In this document: piece after piece, positions 17,938 through 27,184 of the stretch
Layout of the letters: each line of letters opens with the position of its first letter
Numbering within the stretch: position 1 is the stretch's first letter
NCBI RefSeq assembly: GCF_007991655.1
Contig: NZ_BJYT01000027.1
Coordinates: forward strand, 1 to 64,000
Reading direction: 5' to 3'
Source of the DNA: Segetibacter aerophilus
GTDB taxonomy: Bacteria; Bacteroidota; Bacteroidia; Chitinophagales; Chitinophagaceae
DNA: 64,000 nt
The notes under the pieces: model-generated
The model's database searches: none
What the model saw: only the letters and a program-made list of their open reading frames with translations
Told to the model about the DNA's origin: nothing
Made by a program: the position numbers and the translations under genes

Positions 17938-20142
17938 TTATAGTGCGAACTTTATCATCAGCATGTCGCTTGGTTCCGCAACATCTGTGCTTGCTATATC
18001 AGTCCGTTTTGGCTTTTTTGTTTGAGGAGTTGTCGGAGCTTCTGGTGTTGACCTTCTATAACGATACCTTGTACTGTCGCTAAAGGTGCTATCGGTTTTT
18101 TGCAACTCCCTATCTATCTCCTGCAATTCTTTAAGCTTTTGCTCTTTCTCACGCTCCATTTGCTCTTTGCTTTTTCTGAACTGCTCTATCGTTTCGTTGC
18201 TGTTGTCGTTGTCGTTTTCATTGTCATTGTTATCCTCATCTTCACCCCTGCTCTTGTCAACTCTTTCCAATCCTTTAGCTGTCATCACATATTCAACATT
18301 GTGATCCCAACGCAATGAAACAGATTCCATATTATTTTCCCAATCCCAGAAATCATTGTCACGTCCCATATTCACCCTAACATCGTTACCCCATCCTACA
18401 TTATCATTCACGTATATTCTTTTACCCACCGGAACAGCCACAGTTACAATCACCTGTTGGTTTCTAAATTTGCCTTGCTTGGTAATTGGCAAACCTTTGT
18501 CTAATAAAAGGAAACTGTCTTTCTGAGCGACATTATAGTTGATACGGGATACTGTTTTTTCAGCCTCGTCTTTACTGCTTCCGTTTGCCATCTTGACCAT
18601 AAACACCTGGAAACTGTCTGAAGTCGATTTGATAATTCTTAACCTCACGTTTCTCACATATACAGTGTCATCATCAACAGATGCAAAAGGTTCTAGTCTT
18701 AGCCAGTTCTGGCTATAGTACTTGCCAAATGCCGCCGCCTTTATTTCGAGCTTGTTGACGTTAGGATTAGGTAAAGCGACTCTTTGTTCTGTAGGATAGT
18801 TCCTGTATCTGAATTCGCTGCTAATTGAAATTACCAGGTTTACAAAACAGATGACGCCTAAGATCCAAAATGAAAGAAAGGTTAACCTGATGATACCACT
18901 GTTACCTTTTTTACCGGTAAGCTTTCTAATAATCCAGGTTACAATTGCAATAACAGGTACCCAGATGAAGAAAATAAGTGAGCACCACGCTAATACTTCC
19001 TGGTAATTGCTGTCAAGGACGTACGAATACGCTGGTAAGAGACCGGTTAAAACAACGCCCAACCCAAACAAGCTACCTACGATGGCAAGAAGAAAACAAC
19101 CCACAAAGAAGTAGACGAAAATCTTGATGATCACTTTTATTACATGACCAACTCCACCGCCTGTTCTTCTTCCTACAGCGCTGGCCTCTGCTCCGAACTT
19201 TCTACCTGCGCTACTCAACTCTTCTCCCATCGATTGAGCGCGGTCCTTCAATTCGCTACCAAACTGCTGAGCCCGATCTTTAAAACCTTCCAGGTCTCCC
19301 TGTATAGTACTTTTTATGTTGTTCAAATCAACTTTCTCGCCTTTCATTTCCAGTTTGTCTGCCGCAGTTTTAGCCTCTGGCAAAATCAGCCACAAAATGA
19401 TGTAAACGAATATTGACCCTGGGCTGAAAGAAAAGCTTAGAAAGTGAGGAAAATCCCACCATCCCCAATGGCCCCAACGAAAAACAAAAGAAAAGAAGGG
19501 TATCAGAAACAATACACGAGGTACCCACAACTGCACATTGAAGTATTGTGCAAGGCCGCTACATACACCGGCAATTATTTTTGTTTCTGTGTCTCTAAAC
19601 AAGCGCTTTCTTTGAGAACCGATCTGTAAAGAAGAGCTGCTTGGTACTGCTACCCATAATATCAGGTACGGAATAAATGTGATGCCGATAAATACTATGA
19701 ATAATATTCTGATAACAATCGGATCTATCGAAAAGTAGTTAGCGATACCGCTACACACGCCGCCTAATACTTTATGGTTTTCGTCGCGATACAATCTGCC
19801 CCTACCGGTAGTTCCGCTTTGACCGTAAGAATAGTTGCCACGACTTTCCGCACCTAGTTTAGTATGTACTTTCTCTTCGTCAGCCTCAAAATCTTCAGGG
19901 CGGCCCATGCTATTGATAATGGTATTTACGTCAGCGTCAGTTATGCAAATACTACCTTTTTTCAAGGTTTCGCCAAAAAGCTCCGCTATACGTCCCTCGA
20001 TATCATTTATAATTTCGTCTTTGCCCTCCTCGTTAGCAAAAAACAACCGGAGGCTTTCGACATACCTCGTGAGCATATCATAGGCAGTCTCCTCAATTGG
20101 TATTACCCTGCCTTGAAAGTTTATGTTAATTACCTTTTTCAT
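17938..20142 (-). CDS. PspC domain protein with two PspC modules
   Basis: 734 residues. N-terminal ~100-residue cytoplasmic domain (MKKVININFQGRVIPIEE..., IINDIEGRIAELF), two PspC modules in tandem (RDENHKVLGGVCSGIANYF near 117 and RDTETKIIAGVCSGLAQYF near 185), each followed by a hydrophobic hairpin, then further transmembrane helices (~345-450) and a large soluble C-terminal part. That part has a beta-rich segment, an Asp/Asn/Glu-only stretch and a coiled coil (EQMEREKEQKLKELQEIDR). PspC proteins sense envelope stress. The padR gene 52 nt upstream is the probable regulator of the pair. Confidence 0.9.
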   Translation of the reverse strand: MKKVININFQGRVIPIEETAYDMLTRYVESLRLFFANEEGKDEIINDIEGRIAELFGETLKKGSICITDADVNTIINSMGRPEDFEADEEKVHTKLGAESRGNYSYGQSGTTGRGRLYRDENHKVLGGVCSGIANYFSIDPIVIRILFIVFIGITFIPYLILWVAVPSSSSLQIGSQRKRLFRDTETKIIAGVCSGLAQYFNVQLWVPRVLFLIPFFSFVFRWGHWGWWDFPHFLSFSFSPGSIFVYIILWLILPEAKTAADKLEMKGEKVDLNNIKSTIQGDLEGFKDRAQQFGSELKDRAQSMGEELSSAGRKFGAEASAVGRRTGGGVGHVIKVIIKIFVYFFVGCFLLAIVGSLFGLGVVLTGLLPAYSYVLDSNYQEVLAWCSLIFFIWVPVIAIVTWIIRKLTGKKGNSGIIRLTFLSFWILGVICFVNLVISISSEFRYRNYPTEQRVALPNPNVNKLEIKAAAFGKYYSQNWLRLEPFASVDDDTVYVRNVRLRIIKSTSDSFQVFMVKMANGSSKDEAEKTVSRINYNVAQKDSFLLLDKGLPITKQGKFRNQQVIVTVAVPVGKRIYVNDNVGWGNDVRVNMGRDNDFWDWENNMESVSLRWDHNVEYVMTAKGLERVDKSRGEDEDNNDNENDNDNSNETIEQFRKSKEQMEREKEQKLKELQEIDRELQKTDSTFSDSTRYRYRRSTPEAPTTPQTKKPKRTDIASTDVAEPSDMLMIKFAL

Positions 20143-20194
20143 AATTCTATTTTTGTGCGTTACAATGCGGATGCGTTGTAGTTAGCGTGGTTGG

Positions 20195-20554
20195 TTAAAG
20201 TTGGTTTTCAGAAATATTTGATTTTTCAACTCTTGCGGTCAACGTGTTTACAGCGTTGGCCAATTCGTTCCAGGTGTCTTCGAGCTCCCGATAAAAAGCA
20301 AGACCTTTTTCTGTCATGCTAAAATATTTGCGGGGAGGACCACTGTTGCTTTCTACCCACCTATACATAAGGAAATCTGCGTTTTTAAGTCTTGTTAGTA
20401 ATGGGTAAAGTGTTCCTTCCAAAATGTTTAGGTTGGCAGCTTTCATCTTCTCCACGATATCACTAGGGTAAGCTTCCCCCTGGCGAATGATGGACAGAAT
20501 GCAAAACTCCAATACCCCCTTCCGCATCTGGCTCTGTGTGTTATCAATATTCAT
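20195..20554 (-). CDS. PadR family transcriptional regulator
   Basis: 119 residues. Winged helix of the PadR type: GVLEFCILSIIRQGEAYPSDIVEKM, then NILEGTLYPLLTRLKNADFL (recognition helix) and the wing ESNSGPPRKYFSMTEKG. Such small PadR proteins repress the operon they head. The PspC gene follows 52 nt downstream, a layout repeatedly seen in Bacteroidota, so it likely controls that envelope-stress protein and itself. Confidence 0.92.
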   Translation of the reverse strand: MNIDNTQSQMRKGVLEFCILSIIRQGEAYPSDIVEKMKAANLNILEGTLYPLLTRLKNADFLMYRWVESNSGPPRKYFSMTEKGLAFYRELEDTWNELANAVNTLTARVEKSNISENQL

Positions 20555-21177
20555 AACCGGAGTTTTTTGCGACTTCCCTTTTAGTCTTAGGGCAAGTCTT
20601 TTTATTATTAAATTTTTTCTGGTTCTACTATTTCTCTTTGTTGATCATCGTTGTGTCACTCAGTTGTACTTGTATCTGTTGGTTCTGCTCCTGCTTTCGC
20701 CGCTAGTCGTTAATCGTCAATCGCTAGTTGTGGTCATACTTAATCGCGATTTAACACTCCAATTCTACTCGCGACTTTCGATTTCCGACTTCCGATTCTT
20801 TTTCCTCACTTCCCTTCCGCTCTCAATTTCTCCATCAACTATACAAAGATGCAGCTTTTTCTAGTACTATGCAATATAAAGTACCTAATTTTTTTTAGTA
20901 GCAGGCATCCGGCATTAGTAGTTATAGCACGAAAGTCAATACTAGCAAGGTTTTTAGAAGAAAAAGCCTCAAACGGAAAAATTACGCAAAGTGATGAACG
21001 GCAAAATAAAGGGATGAAAAAACAGTTTGGAGTATTTAAACATAAAGAGGTTCCTTTTTTGAAGGAAGTAGGGTGCTTTTGAAGTAACAAGTAGGGATGG
21101 AACTGTTTTTTAAGTAAGAACGTTAAACATCATAATTATCGTTGTTTTGATTTTTCACCTTAAAAACAATCATACTA
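20555..21177. other. Long intergenic region with element copy and degenerate short-period repeats
   Basis: 623 nt between divergent genes. It contains an element copy (20641-20673), a CTAG-bounded stretch of repeated TCGTTAATCG-like units (20701-20730) and an imperfect 7-8 nt repeat of the GACTTTCGATTTCC type (20771-20798). Open frames here have no coding character. Confidence 0.6.
20641..20673 (-). repeat. Interspersed palindromic element, copy 6
   Basis: On the minus strand ACAAGTACAACTG, then AGTGACACAACGATGATCAA; T/A version, one of the best preserved right ends. Confidence 0.75.
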
Positions 21178-21933
21178 TTGGATTCAACAACTCCGCCTAC
21201 GGTATCCCGAAACTTTTACCTGATTGGCCACGGCTGTAACGACATTGAAAAGATCAATAAGGCCCTCAAGCAAAAAGTGAATGGAATTGAATGTGACTTG
21301 TGGGCAGACGACGACAAAAAATGGTGGATCAGCCACGAAGGTCTTACTAAGACAGATTTGCTGGAATGGCTGAACTATATACCACGGGCAGAAAAGAAGT
21401 ATAAGAGGCAATTGTCGATCATCATTTTTGATGTAAAAACGTCGGAGCCATTCAAAGGCGTTCGTGATATCATTAACAGTACCCTTCCAAAGGATTTACC
21501 GCGTATATATTCTACGGCTAAAATTGATAAGGCTCATATTTTCGCTGAGATCGTTCCGCTATTAAACGAATGTGAAGGAATCGCGATTGATGAGGAAGAC
21601 GACCCCGCAGAGGTTGCAGCATTCTTTAAAAAAATAGGTGCAACACAATGCTGGTATGGCAACGGCATTACTTTGATACCGTTAAACGAAGAATTTCACG
21701 AGTCGATGCAGAAGGCAGCACCAATTAGGGACACTACAGGACCTTTTTCAAAAATTTACACCTGGTCGGTTCACCGTTCCGAAGCTTTACGCAAGTACAT
21801 TGAGGAGGATAAGGTGGATGGAGTAATAGTAGGTCTAAACAGCATTTTCTCGCGCCCGGTCAGCAGTGCGCTCAAGATCATTCGCGATAATGAAGAAGTA
21901 CAACTAGCCGAGAGGAACAGCAAAATATTTTAG
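21178..21933 (+). CDS. PLC-like phosphodiesterase, sphingomyelinase D/phospholipase D-like
   Basis: 251 residues, TIM-barrel phosphodiesterase. Catalytic residues are inferred as His18 (LIGHGCND), Glu38 and Asp40 (NGIECDLW), His53 (ISHEGL) and Asp85 (IIFDVKT). The spacings His-20-Glu-2-Asp-13-His equal those of spider and bacterial sphingomyelinase D (His12, Glu32, Asp34, His47) and differ from GDPD enzymes, whose HRG...ENT start is absent. The SMase D C-terminal plug motif is not seen. No signal peptide, so probably cytosolic. The start is TTG: an in-frame TGA lies 30 nt upstream and no ATG or GTG fits. Substrate unproven; a GDPD-like activity is the alternative. Confidence 0.75.
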   Translation: MDSTTPPTVSRNFYLIGHGCNDIEKINKALKQKVNGIECDLWADDDKKWWISHEGLTKTDLLEWLNYIPRAEKKYKRQLSIIIFDVKTSEPFKGVRDIINSTLPKDLPRIYSTAKIDKAHIFAEIVPLLNECEGIAIDEEDDPAEVAAFFKKIGATQCWYGNGITLIPLNEEFHESMQKAAPIRDTTGPFSKIYTWSVHRSEALRKYIEEDKVDGVIVGLNSIFSRPVSSALKIIRDNEEVQLAERNSKIF

Positions 21934-21994
21934 CCTCGCAACAACTTGAACTTTTTTTTCAAAGCAAATTCAAGTACTATTGTGCCCGTTCTAC

Positions 21995-22068
21995 AGATCC
22001 GTAGCTCAGTTGGTTAGAGTGCTTCCTTGACATGGAAGAGGTCACCGGTTCGAGTCCGGTCGGGTCTA
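21995..22068 (+). tRNA. tRNA-Val (GAC)
   Basis: Acceptor arms AGATCCG / CGGGTCT pair with one G-T; D arm GCTCAGTTGGTTAGAGT; anticodon stem CTTCC/GGAAG with loop TTGACAT, anticodon GAC; T arm ACCGG-TTCGAGT-CCGGT. Discriminator A at 22068; CCA is not encoded. Confidence 0.95.
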
Positions 22069-22133
22069 CAAGTTTCTAGTGCAGTTCAACACTGTACTAA
22101 AAACTCTCTTAGCTAAGGTGCAATCAATTTTAA

Positions 22134-22700
22134 TCAGCTAAAAATAGAGTCTTCTTGTTTGCGCCGGGTTCCTAAGAAATCCATGAGGAAACTCTTCAAA
22201 TCATAATATTGGTTTCTCAAACCTCGCTTTGCAATTCGGCTGATAAAAGAAATCGAATAAGCAGGAGCACTTTTTCGCATGAAAGGAACCAATTTAAAAA
22301 GAACGGTACCTCTTCCTCTTTCAACTGAGTAGAGGCTGCTTAGATTGCAATCTTCGTCCTTCCAGATTTTGGGGCATGGCGCATTTGGATCGAACTGCCT
22401 TGCCGTTAAGTCTATGTGCCAACCATCGACATATATCCAAAAATGAGGGTAAGGTTTTTTCGTATGAATTATTTTACAATCTACAAAAGGCTTTTTTCCT
22501 TGTTCTGCTAAATTCAACATCAAAAGATCACTTATTCTTAAGCAATGACCTTTGGCTTTTATGGGATCTAAACAGTTTGAAGGATTGGCTGCGATCGTTT
22601 CTTCGACGCATTGTCTGATACTTTCTGGTAATTCAAGACCTTCTGATACTGAGAAATGGGAATAATGGTTATTCAAGTGTTTGAGTAAAGGTGTTTTCAT
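22134..22700 (-). CDS. Unrecognised protein, papain/transglutaminase-like Cys-His-Asp
   Basis: 188 residues, no signal peptide. I do not recognise the family. The central part reads KGHCLRISDLL then PHFWIYVDGWHIDLTARQF, which is the layout of transglutaminase/papain-like enzymes: Cys53 at a helix start, His86 on a strand, Asp97 in a D-L-T turn followed by an aromatic. A short basic C-terminal region follows. It lies 65 nt beyond tRNA-Val on the opposite strand, and downstream of a probable gene remnant. It could be a cysteine peptidase, an amidase or an effector; only the triad-like pattern is seen. Confidence 0.6.
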   Translation of the reverse strand: MKTPLLKHLNNHYSHFSVSEGLELPESIRQCVEETIAANPSNCLDPIKAKGHCLRISDLLMLNLAEQGKKPFVDCKIIHTKKPYPHFWIYVDGWHIDLTARQFDPNAPCPKIWKDEDCNLSSLYSVERGRGTVLFKLVPFMRKSAPAYSISFISRIAKRGLRNQYYDLKSFLMDFLGTRRKQEDSIFS

Positions 22701-22735
22701 TCATTAGATTAAAGAGTTCGGGCTAGACGTTTTGA

Positions 22736-22948
22736 CTACCCTAAATCGGTCAGGAAAATTTTAATTCCATGAGCGACACCAGGGTTTTCAGAAACATTAA
22801 AAGCTATATATGAAGATGCTTCTTTTGCTGTTTTCGATGCATCAAACCAATCATGTTGATAAATAATATTTAAAGCCTCATTGTTAACATTAGTGTTCGA
22901 ATAGTTGTACAGAAAATAATCCTCCTTTTTCTCTTTTAAGCAATAACA
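22736..22948 (-). pseudogene. Probable 5'-truncated gene remnant, family unknown
   Basis: The minus strand keeps 70 codons of protein-like sequence (for example NEALNIIYQHDWFDASKTAK and IAFNVSENPGVAHGIKIF) ending at TAG. It has no ATG, GTG or TTG start, and an in-frame stop lies immediately before. The amino acid composition is that of a normal globular protein, unlike other intergenic sequence here. It ends 35 nt before the start of the papain-like gene, so both may derive from one operon. A sequencing or natural frameshift upstream is possible. Confidence 0.4.
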
Positions 22949-23317
22949 CTAACTGCCTTTCGGTGTTTTACTTGAATTTATTCTTGTACTTTTTCTACTA
23001 TCAATTTACCTTGAAATGAGGGTGGCACGTCCGGGGAGATTTACAACTATTGAAGCTTTTTGAAATTTGTGTCCAGAAACTTTCAACGGCTTAATTTGTT
23101 CTTTTCCCCCTTTAGAAATTAGACGATATGTGGAGTGGAAAGTATAAGCGGTAATTCTTAAAATTATCTTAATCGTACCTCATAATTAGGTACTGAAAAA
23201 ACGGGCAATATTTTCGGGCTCTCGCAATTTTCGTCTTTTCTCCTTAAAAATGTATTTCCCAAGACGAGGAAAAAGCAAAGCTGTACGTCTGATCAGACAC
23301 TTAAGAAGAATTAATAC
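22949..23317. other. Intergenic region, AT-rich
   Basis: 369 nt with no gene. A small hairpin GTACCT-N7-AGGTAC lies near 23175-23194. Nothing else is recognised. Confidence 0.5.
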
Positions 23318-24859
23318 CTATAAGGGAATATTGCCGTGTTTTTTTCTTTGCCGTTTCACGACTTTATTCTCAAGCATGGCGAATGCTTTAATTAGTTTCT
23401 TGCGGGTATCTTTTGGTTCGATTACCTCATCGATAAATCCGCGCTCTGCAGCAAGATATGGGGTAGCAAATTTTTCAGCGTACTCTGCTTCTTTTTCCAA
23501 TAATTTTTGTGCGGGATCTTCTGCCTCGGAGATTTCTTTTTTGAAAATAATTTCACTGGCACCTTTAGCACCCATCACTGCAATTTCTGCTGTCGGCCAG
23601 GCATAGTTCATATCGGCTCCGATGTGTTTTGAATTCATTACATCGTAGGCTCCGCCGTATGCTTTGCGTGTGATTACCGTTATTCTTGGTACGGTAGCTT
23701 CGCTTAATGCATACAGCAGCTTAGCCCCGTTGGTGATAATTCCATTCCATTCCTGGTCGGTTCCCGGTAGGAAACCTGGTACATCAACCAATACAAGCAG
23801 GGGTATATTAAAACAGTCGCAGAAGCGGGTAAAACGGGCGCCTTTTTTTGAGCTGTCAATGTCGAGCACCCCTGCCAGGCGCATAGGTTGATTGGCAACA
23901 ATGCCAATACTTCTTCCCGCAAGGCGGGCAAAACCTACCACTATGTTTTCAGCATAAGAACCATGAATTTCAAAAAATGAGTCTGCATCACAAATACCGG
24001 AAATGACTTCTTTTATATCGTACGGTTGGTTAGTGCTTTCAGGAATGATTGTCTCTAATACTTCCCTTGTCTCATCGCCCAACGTATAGGGAATTTTTAA
24101 AGTTGGATCTTCACAGTTCTGGGGCATATAGCTCAACAGCTTTTTTAGCTGTGCTATACAATCCATGTCGTTTAGAGCGGTTAGATGAGTGACACCTGAT
24201 TTGGTTGAATGAGTCGAGGCTCCCCCAAGCTCTTCAGAACTTACCGTTTCGTGTGTGACTGTTTTTACCACATTCGGCCCAGTTACAAACATGTAGCTGG
24301 TATGTTCGACCATGATGGTAAAATCGGTCATGGCAGGAGAATAAACGGCGCCGCCGGCACAAGGTCCCATGATAGCGGAGATTTGAGGAATAACTCCCGA
24401 CGACTGAACATTGCGATAAAAAATATCAGCGTATCCACCAAGCGAACGCACGCCTTCCTGGATTCTTGCACCGCCGGAATCATTTAGGCCAATCATGGGC
24501 GCTCCTCCTTTCACAGCCATGTCCATAATCTTACAAATCTTTTCGGCATGCGTTTCAGAAAGTGCTCCGCCAAACACGGTAAAATCTTGAGCAAAAACAT
24601 AGATGAGCCTACCGTTGACAGTACCATAACCGGTGATAACCCCGTCGCCGTAGTACTGCTGTTTTTCCATACCAAAATCTTTGGTGCGGTGTAAAACCAA
24701 AGCGCCAATTTCTTCAAACGAACCGGGATCCATCAATAAGTTAATCCGCTCTCTTGCTGTCAGTTTTCCTTTCTTATGCTGCGTATCAATCCGAGCTTTG
24801 CCGCCGCCAAGCTTACCTTTTTCGATTTTTTCCTTTAATATTTCTGTCTTCGATTTCAT
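23318..24859 (-). CDS. pccB: Acyl-CoA carboxylase, carboxyltransferase (beta) subunit
   Basis: 513 residues. Transfers the carboxyl group from carboxybiotin to an acyl-CoA, most likely propionyl-CoA. Both crotonase-like halves are present: [19 protein letters not shown] and [16 protein letters not shown] in the first, and [43 protein letters not shown] and [11 protein letters not shown] in the second. Last gene of a three-gene operon (BCCP, biotin carboxylase, this), consistent with a PCC-type enzyme assembled from separate subunits. The ~200 nt before it hold an element copy and a hairpin. Confidence 0.93.
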   Translation of the reverse strand: MKSKTEILKEKIEKGKLGGGKARIDTQHKKGKLTARERINLLMDPGSFEEIGALVLHRTKDFGMEKQQYYGDGVITGYGTVNGRLIYVFAQDFTVFGGALSETHAEKICKIMDMAVKGGAPMIGLNDSGGARIQEGVRSLGGYADIFYRNVQSSGVIPQISAIMGPCAGGAVYSPAMTDFTIMVEHTSYMFVTGPNVVKTVTHETVSSEELGGASTHSTKSGVTHLTALNDMDCIAQLKKLLSYMPQNCEDPTLKIPYTLGDETREVLETIIPESTNQPYDIKEVISGICDADSFFEIHGSYAENIVVGFARLAGRSIGIVANQPMRLAGVLDIDSSKKGARFTRFCDCFNIPLLVLVDVPGFLPGTDQEWNGIITNGAKLLYALSEATVPRITVITRKAYGGAYDVMNSKHIGADMNYAWPTAEIAVMGAKGASEIIFKKEISEAEDPAQKLLEKEAEYAEKFATPYLAAERGFIDEVIEPKDTRKKLIKAFAMLENKVVKRQRKKHGNIPL

Positions 24860-24875
24860 TGGTAGTAAGTTTTGA

Positions 24876-24908
24876 CCTGCTCCTCAGTCCTTCGTCCTTA
24901 GGAGCAGG
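24876..24908. other. Hairpin upstream of pccB inside the operon
   Basis: Perfect 9-bp arms CCTGCTCCT / AGGAGCAGG with a 15-nt loop, located 17 nt before the pccB start on the minus strand. No T-run, so not a standard terminator; it may be an RNA processing or stability element (inference). Confidence 0.5.
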
Positions 24909-24988
24909 ATGGGTATATGCGGCACACTAATTTTTTGTTTTAAACCTTTTGAGCATAATTATTCGATTTGCCAAATGGAGAAAAGCCT

Positions 24989-25010
24989 GTACAAGAGTGC
25001 GACGCAACGA
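24989..25010 (+). repeat. Interspersed palindromic element, copy 7
   Basis: GTACAAGAG then TGCGACGCAACGA; C/G version. It lies inside the carboxylase operon between the biotin carboxylase and pccB genes. Confidence 0.75.
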
Positions 25011-25058
25011 CGTTAATGGTAGCGCTACAGTTTGGACAATTATTGTACATTTTTTTTT

Positions 25059-26531
25059 TTAAGCTAATCTTCTTTTCCAATTGGTTGTCTTATGCTCTAC
25101 TGCTTTTATGATCTTCTGCTGATCTAACCAATACTTCAGAGCGATCCGTGCGGCCGCTTCGGCACTTGCTTTTTGCTTTGCTTTTAGCAGGTCGGGTGTG
25201 TAATAACTTTTTACAAAATGGGTATCAAACTTGCCCGAAAGAAAAGCATCGTGTTCAAAAACAAAAGTGCCAAAGGGAAGGGTTGTTGACAAGCCTTGTA
25301 TTTTAAAATCTTTTATCGCGGCTTTCATCTTCTGAATAGCTTCGGTACGATCCTTTCCGTGAGTGACAAGCTTCGCGATCATAGGGTCGTAGTAGATGGG
25401 AATAGCCATGCCTTCTTCGTACCCGTCGTCTACACGCACGCCGTCTCCCTGAGGTTTTCTATAAGTAGAAAGAGTGCCGATAGACGGCAGGAAATTATTG
25501 AGCGGATCTTCTGCATAGACTCTCAGCTCTACTGAGTGACCGTTGATAGTAAGATCCTCTTGCGTAAATCCTAATGGCTCACCTCGGGCAATTTTTATTT
25601 GTTCTTCTACAAGGTCGATGCCTGTGATCATTTCTGTTACAGGATGTTCTACCTGCAACCTTGTGTTCATCTCAAGGAAATAGAAGTTTAGTTGGTCATC
25701 CATTAGAAACTCGACGGTACCGGTACTTGTATAGTTACACGCTTTTGCTACCATCACCGCAGCTTCACCCATTTTCTTCCTTATTTCAGGAGTTAGTATA
25801 ACTGAAGGAGATTCTTCAACTACTTTTTGATGACGGCGTTGGATGCTGCACTCGCGTTCAAATAGGTGAACCGTGTTTCCATAATTATCGGCCAGTACTT
25901 GTATTTCGATGTGCCGGGGTGAAGTCACATATTTTTCAATAAACACAGATCCATCTCCAAAAGATGCTTCGGCTTCGCTAATGGCGCGTTGCATTTGTTC
26001 TTCAAAATCTGCTTCCTTCTCAACCACGCGCATTCCTTTTCCACCACCTCCTGCAGAGGCTTTGATAAGAATGGGATATCCTATTTCGTTTGCGGTTTCT
26101 TTTGCCACTGTAATGTCGCCTATTGCTTTATCAATACCGGGCACCATTGGAATGTTATAACCTTTTACACATTCTTTTGCTGCCAGCTTAGAACCCATTA
26201 CACGCATTGCCTCAGCACCCGGACCAATGAATGTTATTCCAGCCTCCTGCACCTTTTGGGCAAATTCTGCATTCTCGCTTAAAAAGCCGTAACCTGGATG
26301 AATACCTTCAACATCCAATTCTTTACTAAAAGCAATGATCTTATCAGCATTTAAATATGAGTCAGTGGAAGGCGCTGCACCTAAACACACTGCCTCATCT
26401 GCAAATAAAACATGCGGAGAATTTCTGTCCGCTTCTGAAAAAACTGCCACAGATTGAATCCCCATCTTGCGAATGGTTCGCATAATGCGCAGTGCAATTT
26501 CTCCCCTATTAGCAACTAAGATCTTTTTCAT
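25059..26531 (-). CDS. accC: Biotin carboxylase subunit of acyl-CoA carboxylase
   Basis: 490 residues. ATP-grasp enzyme that carboxylates biotin on the carrier protein. N-terminal KILVANRGEIALRIMRT, ATP-binding glycine loop KASAGGGGKGMRVV, catalytic FLEMNTRLQVEHPVTE (Glu, Asn, Arg), and the ECSIQRRHQKVVEESPS segment are all present. It follows the BCCP gene by 65 nt. Given the PCC-type beta subunit, this operon more likely acts on propionyl-CoA or another short acyl-CoA than as the general acetyl-CoA carboxylase. Confidence 0.95.
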   Translation of the reverse strand: MKKILVANRGEIALRIMRTIRKMGIQSVAVFSEADRNSPHVLFADEAVCLGAAPSTDSYLNADKIIAFSKELDVEGIHPGYGFLSENAEFAQKVQEAGITFIGPGAEAMRVMGSKLAAKECVKGYNIPMVPGIDKAIGDITVAKETANEIGYPILIKASAGGGGKGMRVVEKEADFEEQMQRAISEAEASFGDGSVFIEKYVTSPRHIEIQVLADNYGNTVHLFERECSIQRRHQKVVEESPSVILTPEIRKKMGEAAVMVAKACNYTSTGTVEFLMDDQLNFYFLEMNTRLQVEHPVTEMITGIDLVEEQIKIARGEPLGFTQEDLTINGHSVELRVYAEDPLNNFLPSIGTLSTYRKPQGDGVRVDDGYEEGMAIPIYYDPMIAKLVTHGKDRTEAIQKMKAAIKDFKIQGLSTTLPFGTFVFEHDAFLSGKFDTHFVKSYYTPDLLKAKQKASAEAAARIALKYWLDQQKIIKAVEHKTTNWKRRLA

Positions 26532-26560
26532 TAGTAAATGGTAATTATGAAAACCCTTCT

Positions 26561-26592
26561 ATTATTCATTATTCATTTCTCATTATTCATTA
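26561..26592 (-). repeat. Imperfect ATTATTC/ATTCATT tandem repeat
   Basis: About 32 nt of slightly irregular 7-nt units (ATTATTC, ATTATTC, ATTTCTC, ATTATTC) fill the gap between the BCCP and biotin carboxylase genes. Confidence 0.6.
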
Positions 26593-26596
26593 TCTC

Positions 26597-27091
26597 CTAT
26601 TCCAATTCCACCAACACCTGCCCTTTCTCAACCGCCTCGCCTGCACTTACAACAATGCGCTTAATAGTTGCTGCCGTTGGTATCGCAATACTATTTTCCA
26701 TTTTCATTGCGACCAGTATTAATAATTTATCACCTTGCTGCACTTGCTGACCTTCAGTAACCGCAATTTCAAGTACCAGCCCCGGCATGGGTGCTTTAAT
26801 CTCTTTTATTTGTTTGCCGGCAACTGCACTAAATCCCATTTTATCCAGCATTACGTCCAGTTCATCTTTGATCAGTATGTCAAAGATTTCGCCCTCTATT
26901 TCTAGAGTTTGCTTTTTCGCAGAGTCGTCTGCTTTAATCAAAGTAGCATTTACCGATTGGTGATTTGTAAGAAGGTTAAAAACTGTTGGAGACTTTTGTA
27001 CCAGGTCTATTGCAGCAAGCTGTTCTTCTGTAAAAGAAAATTCAAATTCGTTGACCTTTATGTTATAGACCAAAGAGCTTTTATCTGTCAT
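26597..27091 (-). CDS. Biotinyl carrier domain protein of acyl-CoA carboxylase
   Basis: 164 residues. The C-terminal ~75 residues are a biotinyl/lipoyl domain with MPGLVLEIAVTEGQQVQQGD and the biotinylation site VAMKMEN (Lys). The N-terminal half (FEFSFTEEQLAAIDLV, NATLIKADDSAKKQTLEIEG) is the hinge/BT-like part usually found in the alpha subunit of propionyl-CoA carboxylase. First gene of the operon; it carries carboxybiotin between the biotin carboxylase and the transferase. Confidence 0.9.
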   Translation of the reverse strand: MTDKSSLVYNIKVNEFEFSFTEEQLAAIDLVQKSPTVFNLLTNHQSVNATLIKADDSAKKQTLEIEGEIFDILIKDELDVMLDKMGFSAVAGKQIKEIKAPMPGLVLEIAVTEGQQVQQGDKLLILVAMKMENSIAIPTAATIKRIVVSAGEAVEKGQVLVELE

Positions 27092-27184
27092 AAGCTGAGA
27101 AGTAATGGTAATTTATCTGACGGGAAAGATTTCAAGATACAAACGATAAGGCTAACACTAACGTCTGTTTCTTTTTAGCTGATG

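Noticed and set aside
20849-21082. 77-codon open frame on the plus strand
   Set aside because: Composition is not protein-like, no homology pattern is visible, and the region is full of degenerate repeats.
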